Source: Bacilli bacterium (GTDB lineage: Bacteria > Bacillota_I > Bacilli_A > RF39 > UBA660). Taken from it: DNA of 18,268 bases. The stretch lies in NCBI GenBank assembly GCA_028699175.1, contig JAQVVC010000012.1:1-18268 (forward strand), in the 5' to 3' direction. The notes below the pieces were generated by a model, which saw only the letters and a list, made by a program, of their open reading frames with translations, had not been told where the DNA came from and ran no database searches. This document shows, one piece after another, positions 1-8,471 of the stretch (its first letter is position 1; each line of letters starts with the position of its first letter). Made by a program: the position numbers and the translations under genes.

Positions 1-614
1 ATTATTTCTTCTTCAAAATAATTTTTAAAACTAATTACTTTAAAACTACTATTTCCTATTATTTTTGTTGTTTTATCCTTAGGAATAATAAAATCATTAG
101 CATTATAATTTTCATATTTTAATTTAAAAAATTCATTAGGGTTCATTGTTACATAAGATTGCCCTTTAATTATTTCCGGATTAACTAATATCGATGATAA
201 AATATTATTATCTAACTTTTCTTCTCGATATATTTGTTCTTGATATCTTAATACAGTAGGATCATCACTTATTTTATTAATAAATTCTTTTTTTTCAAAA
301 TTTGTAGTTATTAAGGGGTTTATTTTACTTATATGATAGTCTTTCCCGACTTGATAATATTCAATTTCTAATTTATCTCCCATACTAAATATATTAGAAT
401 ATATAGATAAATTCTCAGTTAGTTTATCTTTAGAATTTTCATCTATCCTTGCAATAATTTCTTTTCCCGATCTTCTTTCTATAATAGTAGCATTAGCACT
501 ATAAATAATTATAACTTGGGAATCTTTTTTAATAGCTAAAATTCCATAAACTAAATTAATTATTAAAATTACAAGTATTAATAAAATTCTAATTGCTCTT
601 TTACTTACTTTCAT
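1..614 (-). CDS. Membrane-anchored protein of unknown function, C-terminus beyond the window
   Basis: The frame is open for 204 codons from an ATG at 614 to the left edge, so the end of the gene is missing. The start (MKVSKRAIRILLIL...) has a short basic stretch and then one hydrophobic segment at about residues 7-28. The rest is polar, rich in Lys, Glu and Asn, and has no cysteine lipobox, so it is probably an extracytoplasmic domain held by an N-terminal anchor. I recognise no family. The Shine-Dalgarno AGGAG (621-625) overlaps the TAG stop of the upstream pyrophosphatase gene, leaving only 9 bases between that stop and this ATG. The two are therefore very likely cotranscribed and translationally coupled. 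I see no separate promoter. That it is a real gene is well supported; its function is unknown. Confidence 0.8.
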   Translation of the reverse strand, partial: MKVSKRAIRILLILVILIINLVYGILAIKKDSQVIIIYSANATIIERRSGKEIIARIDENSKDKLTENLSIYSNIFSMGDKLEIEYYQVGKDYHISKINPLITTNFEKKEFINKISDDPTVLRYQEQIYREEKLDNNILSSILVNPEIIKGQSYVTMNPNEFFKLKYENYNANDFIIPKDKTTKIIGNSSFKVISFKNYFEEEI

Positions 615-623
615 TTTTAACTC

Positions 624-2246
624 CTATAATTTTTCAATTACGTCAATTATCAAAGGTACCATTTGTTTTTTACGAGATACTACACCTTCAAATAAATATC
701 CTTCTGTTATTTCATCAATATTATAAGCGTCTTCTATATATTTTTTACCACTTTCATTAAAGAGAATATAAGAATTATTATTTAATATATCAGTAACAAA
801 AAGACATACTACTTTATAATTATTATTAGTACTTATTTTATTTAATTCATCAACATATTCTTTCATTTTAAATTTATATTCATCAAATGATGTTGTAAAT
901 ACTTGAGCTACACCTACTTTATTATCACCAGCTATATAAGTTTTAAAATCTTTATTTATAACGTCTTGGATGCTCATCCCTTTTATACTTACACCACTTT
1001 TTAATAATTCTAAACCATATTTATTAATTTCAATCTTAGCTATTTTAGCTAATTTTTCAGCTGCTAATTTATCATGGATAGTTGTTGTGGGACTTGCTAA
1101 TAATAAGGTATCAGATATAATACCGCTTAACATAATACCAGCTATATTTTTAGGTATATTTAAGCTTTGTTCCATAAATAAATAATAAATTACCGTATTA
1201 ACTGAACCAACAGTCATATTTCTAAAATTAATAGGTCCTGATGTAGATATATTTCCGATATTATGATGATCAACTATTTCTAAAATATTAGCTTCATTTA
1301 AACCATCAACACTTTGATTTGATTCATTATGATCAACTAATATTAAACTCTTTCTTGTAAATTCATGAGTATCGATTACTCTAAGCATACCTTCACAAAT
1401 ACCTTTACTATTAACAATGGGATAATTAGTATGTTTATATTTATTACTTATTTCGATAAAGTCTGTTAAATAGTCATTGGGTTCAAAACAAATAGCTGAA
1501 GTTGCTCTTTGAATAGTTTTAATAGGATTAGATAAACTAATTATTTTAGTTACTCTAAAGGTATCAAAAGGAGTAATAATTACATTAACTTTATTCTCTT
1601 TAGCAAGTCGTTCCTCTTCTTCAGTTAATTGTTTATTATTAATTAATATTATAAGTTTAACTTTACTTTTTAAAGCGTGATTAAGAATTAAACTCCGATT
1701 ACATCCAATGATAATTGACTCATTGCTAAGTTTAATAGTATTAATTAGCATTCGATAAGGAATAGTTATTGTTATTGCTTTACCAATTATATCCTCATCA
1801 AATTTATATACTTTAGATGCACATAAAGTACTAGCAATATTATCAAAACTAGTATTTATTTCATTTGAAGAACTAACAATTAATTCTCTGGCAATTTCTT
1901 TTAAAGAAACATATCCTAAAAAATATTTCTTATCATCAACAATCGGAATACCAGTTATTTCTTTCTCACTTATATAATTATAAGTATTAAATATTGATTC
2001 ATCTTCATTAATATAAAAATTCTTTTTGTATTTAACATCTTTTAATTGAACTTTAACATCATTTAAATATTTAGGAATTGGCATCTTAAATTTATTTAAA
2101 ACAAATAAAGTTTCGGAATTTATTTCACTTAAAATTCTAGGTTCAGTATTTAAACCCATTTGATTTTTTAAATAACTTAATGCAATAGCTCCACATACTG
2201 AATCAGTATCAGGTTTTTTATGTCCGATTACTAATATTTTTTCCAT
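624..2246 (-). CDS. ppaC: Family II (DHH) manganese-dependent inorganic pyrophosphatase with CBS-DRTGG-CBS regulatory insert
   Basis: Hydrolyses pyrophosphate to two phosphates in the cytoplasm, pulling biosynthetic reactions forward. The 540 residues match the long, regulated form of the family. Motif 1, GHKKPDTDS (8-16), supplies His9, Asp13 and Asp15. A regulatory insert follows: CBS1 (about 72-125), a DRTGG domain (about 135-240, ending in a PFDTF-like segment) and CBS2 (about 240-298). The DHH core resumes with VDHNE (304-308), DHH (326-328) and ISDT (Asp379). The DHHA2 domain carries the substrate-binding SRKKQ (524-528). All expected metal ligands are present. In this family the CBS pair binds AMP/ADP and the DRTGG-containing form responds to diadenosine polyphosphates, so allosteric control is inferred here. 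The gene heads a two-gene minus-strand unit with the membrane protein at 1-614. Its SD is weak (AAGGGG, about 10 bases upstream). Confidence 0.95.
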   Translation of the reverse strand: MEKILVIGHKKPDTDSVCGAIALSYLKNQMGLNTEPRILSEINSETLFVLNKFKMPIPKYLNDVKVQLKDVKYKKNFYINEDESIFNTYNYISEKEITGIPIVDDKKYFLGYVSLKEIARELIVSSSNEINTSFDNIASTLCASKVYKFDEDIIGKAITITIPYRMLINTIKLSNESIIIGCNRSLILNHALKSKVKLIILINNKQLTEEEERLAKENKVNVIITPFDTFRVTKIISLSNPIKTIQRATSAICFEPNDYLTDFIEISNKYKHTNYPIVNSKGICEGMLRVIDTHEFTRKSLILVDHNESNQSVDGLNEANILEIVDHHNIGNISTSGPINFRNMTVGSVNTVIYYLFMEQSLNIPKNIAGIMLSGIISDTLLLASPTTTIHDKLAAEKLAKIAKIEINKYGLELLKSGVSIKGMSIQDVINKDFKTYIAGDNKVGVAQVFTTSFDEYKFKMKEYVDELNKISTNNNYKVVCLFVTDILNNNSYILFNESGKKYIEDAYNIDEITEGYLFEGVVSRKKQMVPLIIDVIEKL

Positions 2247-2272
2247 AATTTTGGGCCCCTTTACCTTAATAA

Positions 2273-2301
2273 ATTATACACTAAAAATTTAATAATTTAA
2301 A
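2273..2301 (-). promoter_or_regulatory. Putative sigma-A promoter of the pyrophosphatase unit
   Basis: On the minus strand TTTAAA (2296-2301, 4/6 to the -35 consensus) lies 17 bases from a perfect TATAAT (2273-2278) preceded directly by TG. Transcription would start about 20 bases before the ATG. It is back to back with the promoter of the carboxypeptidase gene. Confidence 0.5.
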
Positions 2302-2318
2302 GTTATTATAAATATTTA

Positions 2319-2327
2319 TGTTATAAT
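2319..2327 (+). promoter_or_regulatory. Extended -10 promoter of the VanY-type carboxypeptidase gene
   Basis: TGTTATAAT is a perfect extended -10 element (TGnTATAAT). No good -35 lies 16-18 bases upstream, which fits the extended -10 class. It lies 21 bases before the ATG at 2349, and the SD GAGGTG (2338-2343) follows. Confidence 0.55.
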
Positions 2328-2348
2328 TTTTATAGTTGAGGTGTTTTA

Positions 2349-3299
2349 ATGAAGAAAAAACTAAAAATGAAAAAACAAGCTAGAAAAAGATTAATAATAT
2401 TAATTCTAATTATCATTATATCAATAGCAGGAGTTAAATTAATTAATGATTATTCATATCGGCAAACCTATGAATATAAATTACTCCAAATAAATTATTC
2501 TTTAGACGAAATTAAAATTATTGAAAAAGAACTTAATGGTGAGCAAATCAATACTTTATTAAATAAAAAATATAATCCTAATTTAACAAAAATAATTAGT
2601 AATAAATATTTTATCTATGATAATCTAGATCGCTATTTTAATTATATTAATGAAAATAAGGATATTAATTTAAATAAAGTTGTATCTTTAGTAAATGTAA
2701 ATCGTGATCGTGATTTTTATAAAGAACCTATAAAAACAAATTATAAAGATGAAAAATTAATGTTAGTTAATAAATATTATTACTTAGATAAAGATTATGA
2801 ACCTGAAAATATTATTACTACTAGTGGAACTTATTCTTATGCTAATAATTCTTTAAATGAAGAAACTTATAATGCCTATCAAGAATTATATGATGCTGCT
2901 AAAATAGATGGATATACAATCTTAATAGTATCATCATATCGAAATTATGATTATCAAGAAGAAATATGGACTTCAAGAAAAAAATTATATGGAACTAGGA
3001 AAGCTGATGAATATGCTGCTAGAGCTGGCCATTCTGAACATCAAACTGGTTATGCAGTAGATGTTGCTGACTTTAATGATGTTAATGACAAATTTGGTGA
3101 TACTAAAAGTTATATATGGATGAAAGAAAATGCTCATAAGTATGGTTTTATTCTAAGATACCCTAAAGATAAAGAAGATATAACCGGTTATTCATATGAA
3201 CCATGGCATTATCGATATGTAGGCAAAGAAATAGCCAGTAAGATATATAATGAAAATATTACTTTTGATGAATATTATGCTTATTATTTAGATAAATAA
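2349..3299 (+). CDS. VanY/LdcB-type D,D- (or L,D-) carboxypeptidase, membrane anchored (peptidase M15B)
   Basis: Zinc peptidase that trims the terminal D-alanine (or D-Ala from tetrapeptides) of peptidoglycan stems outside the membrane. A highly basic N-terminus (1-14) is followed by one hydrophobic segment (about 15-32). A poorly conserved, Asn/Lys/Tyr-rich stalk (about 35-150) leads to the catalytic domain (about 155-305). It has SSYRNYDYQ (195-203), GHSEHQTGYAVDVAD (227-241) and EPWHYRYVG (284-292). These supply the family's zinc ligands His231, Asp238 and His287, and the substrate-side Arg198 and Glu284. Good SD GAGGTG 5 bases before the ATG. No VanR/S or VanX/H neighbours are present, so a housekeeping wall-trimming role is more likely than glycopeptide resistance. 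The D,D versus L,D specificity cannot be told from sequence alone. Confidence 0.92.
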   Translation: MKKKLKMKKQARKRLIILILIIIISIAGVKLINDYSYRQTYEYKLLQINYSLDEIKIIEKELNGEQINTLLNKKYNPNLTKIISNKYFIYDNLDRYFNYINENKDINLNKVVSLVNVNRDRDFYKEPIKTNYKDEKLMLVNKYYYLDKDYEPENIITTSGTYSYANNSLNEETYNAYQELYDAAKIDGYTILIVSSYRNYDYQEEIWTSRKKLYGTRKADEYAARAGHSEHQTGYAVDVADFNDVNDKFGDTKSYIWMKENAHKYGFILRYPKDKEDITGYSYEPWHYRYVGKEIASKIYNENITFDEYYAYYLDK

Positions 3300-3361
3300 A
3301 AGAATTATTTATAATATAATCTATATATTTACAGTTTTAACATTTTTTATTAAAAATTTTT

Positions 3362-3390
3362 TTGTGTTTTTTTAAATATTATGCTAAATT
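3362..3390 (+). promoter_or_regulatory. Possible promoter of the 105-residue orphan gene
   Basis: TTGTGT (3362-3367), a 17-base spacer ending in TGC, and TAAATT (3385-3390) give an extended -10 with a half-matching -35. The predicted start leaves only a very short leader before the SD (AGAGG), so the assignment is tentative. The rest of 3300-3409 is poly-A/T with no convincing GC-containing hairpin, so I call no terminator for the upstream gene. Confidence 0.3.
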
Positions 3391-3409
3391 AAATGAAAGA
3401 GGTAATTAA

Positions 3410-3727
3410 ATGAAAGAATTTTACGAACAAAATTTATTTGGTGATGTTATGCTTTCAGCACAACAAGAAAGAGAATATTTTGAAAAAAGAATGCGAGCTA
3501 TAAAAAACTACTCAGTGGGTTATTTTAAACAAAACGCTTATGCTTCATTATGTAATAGATACTTGCAAATGCTATCAATTTACCCAGATGATATGGAATA
3601 TAAAGATATTAGAAATGTTGCTTTTTCAGCATTAGAAGAATTAGGAATTGATTCATATATTGTTGATAGCGAATTAGAAGCATATAATACTAATCTTTCA
3701 TCACCAGAAAAAAGTAAATCTAGGTAA
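3410..3727 (+). CDS. Small soluble protein of unknown function (105 residues)
   Basis: I do not recognise this protein. The ATG is preceded by AGAGG with 7 bases of spacing, and the frame ends in tandem stops (TAATAA). The sequence is charged, mixed and clearly protein-like. Residues about 15-60 look helical and amphipathic (QQEREYFEKRMRAIKN, then a Tyr/Leu-rich helix). A second helical part (about 62-92) follows, and a Ser/Lys-rich tail ends the chain. There is no signal peptide, membrane segment or Cys/His cluster, so it is probably cytoplasmic. It is flanked by the carboxypeptidase gene (110 bases upstream) and by a terminator before uvrB, so it is probably its own short transcript. The function cannot be inferred from its neighbours. 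Confidence 0.75.
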   Translation: MKEFYEQNLFGDVMLSAQQEREYFEKRMRAIKNYSVGYFKQNAYASLCNRYLQMLSIYPDDMEYKDIRNVAFSALEELGIDSYIVDSELEAYNTNLSSPEKSKSR

Positions 3728-3766
3728 TAAGTACATTTTATCTTAGAATTTATAATTATATTATTT

Positions 3767-3800
3767 AAGAACTATTTTAAAGATTAGTTCTTTTATTTTT
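3767..3800 (+). terminator. Rho-independent terminator after the 105-residue gene
   Basis: AAGAACTA (3767-3774) pairs perfectly with TAGTTCTT (3785-3792) across a 10-base loop and is followed by TTATTTTTAT. It separates the orphan gene from uvrB. Confidence 0.7.
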
Positions 3801-3822
3801 ATAAAATAAAATCATAAATATG

Positions 3823-3831
3823 TGTTAGAAT
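3823..3831 (+). promoter_or_regulatory. Possible extended -10 promoter of uvrB
   Basis: TGTTAGAAT (TGn + TAGAAT, 5/6) lies 23 bases before the uvrB ATG and after the preceding terminator. The -35 region is AT-only without a match. I see no SOS (LexA, GAAC-N4-GTTC) box here, although uvrB is often LexA-controlled in Firmicutes. Confidence 0.4.
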
Positions 3832-3854
3832 AATTATAGATTTGTGGTAATATT

Positions 3855-5804
3855 ATGAATACATTTAAGTTAGTAAGTAATTATAAACCTGCTGGTGATC
3901 AACCAGAAGCAATTAATAGATTAGTAGTGGGTATTAATAATAAAGAAAAACATCAAGTACTACTTGGTGCTACTGGTACTGGAAAAACTTTTACGATCGC
4001 CAATGTAATTGAAAAGGTTCAAAAACCTACTTTAGTTTTAGCCCATAATAAAACTTTAGCTGGTCAATTATACTCTGAATTTAAAGAGTTATTTCCTAAT
4101 AATCGAGTTGAATATTTTGTATCATATTATGATTATTATCAACCAGAAGCTTATGTTCCTTCTAGTGATACCTATATTGAAAAAGATTCAAGTATTAATG
4201 ATGAAATTGATGAATTAAGGCATGGTGCAACTAGTGCTTTAATAAATAATAAAGATGTTATTGTCGTTGCTTCTGTTTCTTGTATATATGGTATTGGTGA
4301 ACCTGAAGAATATAAAAAAGGCATGTTAATTTTATCAGTTGGTGATAATATTAGCAGAAATGATATTATTGAAAAATTAGTTGCTATGACTTATGAACGA
4401 AATCAACTTGATTTTCACAGAGGAACATTTAGAGTTAATGGAGATGTCATAGATATAGTACCAGCTAGTGGCAGAAAAAATGGTATTAGAGTTGAATTAT
4501 TTGGAAAAGTTGTTGACCGGATTTCTGAATTTGATGTTTTAACGGGAACTATCTTACAACAAATTAAAAATATCAGCATTTATCCAGCTAGTCATTTTGT
4601 AACTAGTGATGTAAAGATAAAAGAAGCGATTAAAAGAATCGAAGCAGAAGCCGAAGAAAGACTAAAATATTTTAATGATAATAATAAACTAATTGAAGAA
4701 CAAAGACTAAGAGAAAGAATTAAATATGATGTCGAAATGCTTAGAGAAACTGGTTTTTGTAATGGGATTGAAAACTATGCTAGACACTTAGCTTTAAAGG
4801 ACGTAGGCGAAACTCCAAGTACTTTAATTGATTTTTTTGGTGATAATTTTTTATTAGTAGTTGATGAATCACATGTTACCTTACCTCAAGTTAGGGCAAT
4901 GTATAATGGCGATCGATCACGAAAACAAACCTTAGTTGATTATGGTTTTAGATTACCTAGTGCTCTTGATAATCGGCCTTTAAAATTTGATGAATTTAAT
5001 AATAAAATAGACCAAGTCATTTATGTATCAGCAACTCCTGGTGATTATGAACTTGAACTAATTAATAATAATGTTGTTGAAAGTATTATCCGACCTACTG
5101 GTTTAGTTGATCCAACAATTGAAGTAAGAAAAACTGATGGTCAAATTGATGATTTAATTCATCAAATTAATATTAGATCACAAAAGAGTGAAAGAGTATT
5201 AATTACGACTTTAACTATTAGAATGGCTGAAGAATTAACTAATTATTTAAAACAATTAAATATTAAAGTAGCCTATCTTCATAGTGAAGTTAAAACCTTT
5301 GAAAGATTAAAAATAATTAGAGATTTAAGAATGGGAAAATATGATGTTATAGTCGGAATTAATCTTTTAAGAGAAGGTTTAGATATTCCTGAAGTTAGTT
5401 TAATTGCCATATTAGATGCTGATAAACAAGGATTCTTAAGAAGTGAACGAAGTTTAATTCAAACCATTGGAAGAGCAGCTCGTAATGAAAACGGCCATGT
5501 TATAATGTATGCCGATAAAATAAGTGATGCTATGAATAAAGCAATTAAGGAAACAAATAGAAGAAGAGAAATACAAATAAATTATAATAAAGAACATGGT
5601 ATAGTTCCTAAAACAATAATCAAAGAAATCAGAGATTTAATATCAAATGAAGTTAAAGAAGATAATTTAGAAGAAATATCTGCCAAAGATAAAAAAGAAA
5701 TAATCTTAAAAATTGAAAGAGAAATGAGACAAGCTGCAAAAGAACTTGACTTTGAAAAAGCCATGCAATTACGAGATATATTATTTGAAATGAAGACTAA
5801 ATAA
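3855..5804 (+). CDS. uvrB: Excinuclease ABC subunit UvrB
   Basis: Damage-verification helicase of nucleotide excision repair: it is loaded by UvrA, opens the lesion and recruits UvrC. The 649 residues are close to full length for the family. Walker A is GATGTGKT (38-45). The signature beta-hairpin YYDYYQPEAYVP (91-102) inserts between DNA strands. Walker B/DEAD-like VDESH is at 336-340 and helicase motif VI is QTIGRAARN (536-544). The C-terminal UVR motif (about 612-647, with the LDFEKAMQLRD core) binds UvrC. The ATG is chosen because the following residues (FKLVSNYKPAGDQPEAI) are the conserved start; its SD is weak (GTGG, about 7 bases upstream). uvrA, the usual neighbour, is not next to it. 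The gene stands alone between a terminator and the convergent ATPase gene. Confidence 0.98.
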   Translation: MNTFKLVSNYKPAGDQPEAINRLVVGINNKEKHQVLLGATGTGKTFTIANVIEKVQKPTLVLAHNKTLAGQLYSEFKELFPNNRVEYFVSYYDYYQPEAYVPSSDTYIEKDSSINDEIDELRHGATSALINNKDVIVVASVSCIYGIGEPEEYKKGMLILSVGDNISRNDIIEKLVAMTYERNQLDFHRGTFRVNGDVIDIVPASGRKNGIRVELFGKVVDRISEFDVLTGTILQQIKNISIYPASHFVTSDVKIKEAIKRIEAEAEERLKYFNDNNKLIEEQRLRERIKYDVEMLRETGFCNGIENYARHLALKDVGETPSTLIDFFGDNFLLVVDESHVTLPQVRAMYNGDRSRKQTLVDYGFRLPSALDNRPLKFDEFNNKIDQVIYVSATPGDYELELINNNVVESIIRPTGLVDPTIEVRKTDGQIDDLIHQINIRSQKSERVLITTLTIRMAEELTNYLKQLNIKVAYLHSEVKTFERLKIIRDLRMGKYDVIVGINLLREGLDIPEVSLIAILDADKQGFLRSERSLIQTIGRAARNENGHVIMYADKISDAMNKAIKETNRRREIQINYNKEHGIVPKTIIKEIRDLISNEVKEDNLEEISAKDKKEIILKIEREMRQAAKELDFEKAMQLRDILFEMKTK

Positions 5805-5829
5805 AGAAGCATTCTAGGCTTCTTTATTT
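5799..5829. terminator. Bidirectional terminator shared by uvrB and the P-type ATPase gene, containing both stop codons
   Basis: AAATAAAGAAGC (5799-5810) and GCTTCTTTATTT (5818-5829) form a perfect 12-bp inverted repeat around the 7-base loop ATTCTAG. The left arm holds the uvrB TAA (5802-5804) and the right arm the TAA of the minus-strand ATPase gene (5824-5826). A/T tracts on both outer sides allow termination in both directions. Confidence 0.85.
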
Positions 5830-8439
5830 ATGATAAACTAATTTTTTGTATCCTTCCATAATTATTAAAAGAGGAAGAGATAAAATAAATATTCCAAAAA
5901 TATGCCATAACGGGATACTAGTTATTTTCAAAAATTGAGCAAATATGTCCACTTTTAAAACGATAATATGTAAGAATATTGAACCAAATATCGAAAATAT
6001 TAAAAATTTATTATTAAGGGGCATTGAAAAGGCACTCCTTTTTTCACTTCGGCAATTAAAGACATGAACATTTTGAATAAATACCATTAAGGTTACTATA
6101 TATGTTCTTGCTACAATTATATCAACATTATTTTTCATTAAAAATACCCAAAAGCCATATACAACTAATCCAATTGTTAAGCTTGAAACTAATAATTCAA
6201 AAAATAAATCTTTATTAAAGATCGTGCTTTCTGGGCTACTTACTTTTTCTTCTAATACACCATCTTCGTGGTTTTCAAAAGATAATGCCATATCCTGCAA
6301 GCCATCTGTTACTACATTTAACCATAATATCTGAATCGCTATTAATGGAATTGGTAAATTAGCCAGTATTGCTAAGACAAAGAATAGTACTTCAGCTGCT
6401 CCGCAAGATAATAATAAATAAACTATTTTTCGAATATTACTATAAGCTATTCGACCATATTTAATACCTTCAACAATTGATTTAAAATTATCATCTAAAA
6501 TTATCATATCAGCAGTATCTTTTGCTACATCTGTTCCACTTCCCATAGCAATACCAATATTAGCTGCTTTTATAGCTGGGGCATCATTTACGCCATCTCC
6601 TGTTACGGCAATATATTCATTTTGTCTTTTGAATGATTCAACAATAGCTAATTTATTTAAAGGAGTTACTCGGGCAAAAACAGTTTTATCTTTAATAAAA
6701 TTATCAAATTCTTTTTCTCCTAATTGTAAATATTTTTCTAATTCTTCTCCGGTAGTAATGTTTTTTTCATTTTTTATTAATGCTAGTTCTTTACCTATAT
6801 TAGCTGCTGTTAAAGGATGATCTCCTGTTATCATAACGACTTTGATTCCAGCCTTTTTACATTTTTTAATTGCCGGTTTGGCTTCTTTTCTAATCGGATC
6901 GATAAAACAAACAAAGCCTAGAAAAATTAATTTATTAAGATCTTTTTCAGTATATGATTTTTTTAATTCGATTTCTTTTTTAGCTAAAGCAATGACTCGA
7001 TAACCGTTAAAAGCCATTTTTTCATTTTGATTATTTAAAGCTTTTTTATCAATATTAACTGCTTTTCCATTAATCATCATTTTATCGCAAAACGATAATA
7101 CTTTTTCAGTTGATCCTTTAACAGTACAATATTTTTTATTATTATCTTCATAGAATGCAGCTGAATATTGATTTTCTGATTCATAGGGAATTTTTGATAT
7201 TAAATCGGGTTCTTTTGATACTTTAGCTTTTAACCCTAAAACTAAAAAAGCTACGTCAATGGTATCACCAAAATACTTAAATTTATTGTTTTCTTTTTTT
7301 AAAACTGCTTCAGTATTTATAATTCCTTGAAAAATTATATCTTTGATTGCTTTTTCTTTTTGAGCCGGATAATTAATTTTACCAATATCATTATAGCCAC
7401 TTCCCGTAATATTAATTTCTTCTTGGGAAGGCAAGACTATTTTTTTAGCTGTTTGTTCATTTAATGTTAAAGTACCTGTTTTATCACTAGCTATTACTGT
7501 GCAACTTCCTAAAGCTTCAACAGAATTTAATTTTTTAACAATAACATTTTTTTTCGCCATTCGACTTGAAGATACAGTTAAAGCCATTGTTAAAGCAAGA
7601 GGGAGCCCTTCTGGCATAGCTGATACTGATAGCGCGATAACTAAAATAAAGATTTCTTTTCCAGAAACATTATTATAATATAATAATATCGTTAAGATTA
7701 TGGCAATAACTAAAATTAATAATGATATTTGTTTCGATAATTTATTTACTCTTATCGAAAGTGGTGATGGAGTATCTTCCATATTTGATACCGTATCGGC
7801 TATTTTACCAATTGCTGTATCACTTCCGGTTTTAATTACCACAGCTTTTGCTCTTCCTTTTATTACAACTGTTCCAGCATAAACAATATTACTTGCTTCA
7901 GTTTTTTTATGACTGTTTTTTATTACCCCATGACTTTCACCAGTTAAAACTGATTCATCAATTATTAAATTTTGAGCATCAATAATTCTTAAATCAGCAC
8001 CTACTTTATTACCGGATTCAAGTAAGACAATATCTCCAATAACTAAATCAGTTGAGTAAATCTTTTGTTCTTTATTATCTCTTATTACTTTGGTTTCATA
8101 TTTAATTAAGTCAGCAAGAGCATCTGTAGTTTTTAATGCTCTCCATTCTTGAATTGCGCCCACTAAAACATCTATTAAAATAATAATTAAGATAGCAATA
8201 GCTTCAATATAATCTTTACTAACAAAAGAAAATAGTCCCCCGATAATTAAAATAATTAAAATTGGATTTTTAAATTCGTTTATAATAATTTTAAAAAAAT
8301 TACGTTTTTTGTTTTTAGCTAGTTCATTTTTTCCATATTTCTTCAATCTTTTTTGAGCTTCAATTAAAGAAAGTCCATTTTGACTAGTATTAAAATATTT
8401 TAAAACTTCTTTTATATTTTGATCGTAAAATGTTTTCAT
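5824..8439 (-). CDS. P2-type cation-transporting ATPase, probably calcium exporter
   Basis: ATP-driven export of a divalent cation, most likely Ca2+, across the cell membrane. The 871 residues show the full P2A order. An N-terminal cation-ATPase domain (1-about 55) is followed by M1/M2 (about 56-98) and the actuator loop with TGES (167-170). M3/M4 carry PEGLP (276-280), then comes DKTGTLT with phosphorylated Asp319. The nucleotide domain has KGSTE (441-445), and the hinge is TGDGVNDAP (613-621). M5-M10 run from about 670, with M6 carrying NVVTDG (708-713). Glu277, Asn708 and Asp712 match SERCA site II. The site I residue equivalent to SERCA Asn768 appears to be Gly680, so a single bound Ca2+ as in Listeria LMCA1 is plausible, by eye only. 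SD AAAAGGA, 7 bases from the ATG. It has its own promoter and ends in the terminator shared with uvrB. Confidence 0.92.
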   Translation of the reverse strand: MKTFYDQNIKEVLKYFNTSQNGLSLIEAQKRLKKYGKNELAKNKKRNFFKIIINEFKNPILIILIIGGLFSFVSKDYIEAIAILIIILIDVLVGAIQEWRALKTTDALADLIKYETKVIRDNKEQKIYSTDLVIGDIVLLESGNKVGADLRIIDAQNLIIDESVLTGESHGVIKNSHKKTEASNIVYAGTVVIKGRAKAVVIKTGSDTAIGKIADTVSNMEDTPSPLSIRVNKLSKQISLLILVIAIILTILLYYNNVSGKEIFILVIALSVSAMPEGLPLALTMALTVSSSRMAKKNVIVKKLNSVEALGSCTVIASDKTGTLTLNEQTAKKIVLPSQEEINITGSGYNDIGKINYPAQKEKAIKDIIFQGIINTEAVLKKENNKFKYFGDTIDVAFLVLGLKAKVSKEPDLISKIPYESENQYSAAFYEDNNKKYCTVKGSTEKVLSFCDKMMINGKAVNIDKKALNNQNEKMAFNGYRVIALAKKEIELKKSYTEKDLNKLIFLGFVCFIDPIRKEAKPAIKKCKKAGIKVVMITGDHPLTAANIGKELALIKNEKNITTGEELEKYLQLGEKEFDNFIKDKTVFARVTPLNKLAIVESFKRQNEYIAVTGDGVNDAPAIKAANIGIAMGSGTDVAKDTADMIILDDNFKSIVEGIKYGRIAYSNIRKIVYLLLSCGAAEVLFFVLAILANLPIPLIAIQILWLNVVTDGLQDMALSFENHEDGVLEEKVSSPESTIFNKDLFFELLVSSLTIGLVVYGFWVFLMKNNVDIIVARTYIVTLMVFIQNVHVFNCRSEKRSAFSMPLNNKFLIFSIFGSIFLHIIVLKVDIFAQFLKITSIPLWHIFGIFILSLPLLIIMEGYKKLVYHK

Positions 8440-8471
8440 ATATTAATCCTTTTGTTTATCTTGATATAATA

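Noticed and set aside
970..1185. Open frame on the plus strand opposite the pyrophosphatase gene
   Set aside because: It lies wholly inside a well-conserved gene on the other strand, has no convincing SD and gives a low-complexity hydrophobic product; the same holds for similar short frames opposite uvrB, the ATPase, yugP, the Hpt-receiver and the lipoprotein genes.
2349..3299. Glycopeptide resistance determinant because of the VanY-type domain
   Set aside because: No vanH/A/X or vanR/S genes are near; VanY-domain wall peptidases are common housekeeping enzymes in Firmicutes.
3340..3375. Poly-A/T stretch after the carboxypeptidase gene as an intrinsic terminator
   Set aside because: The possible stem is only A-T pairs with no G-C, too weak to call.
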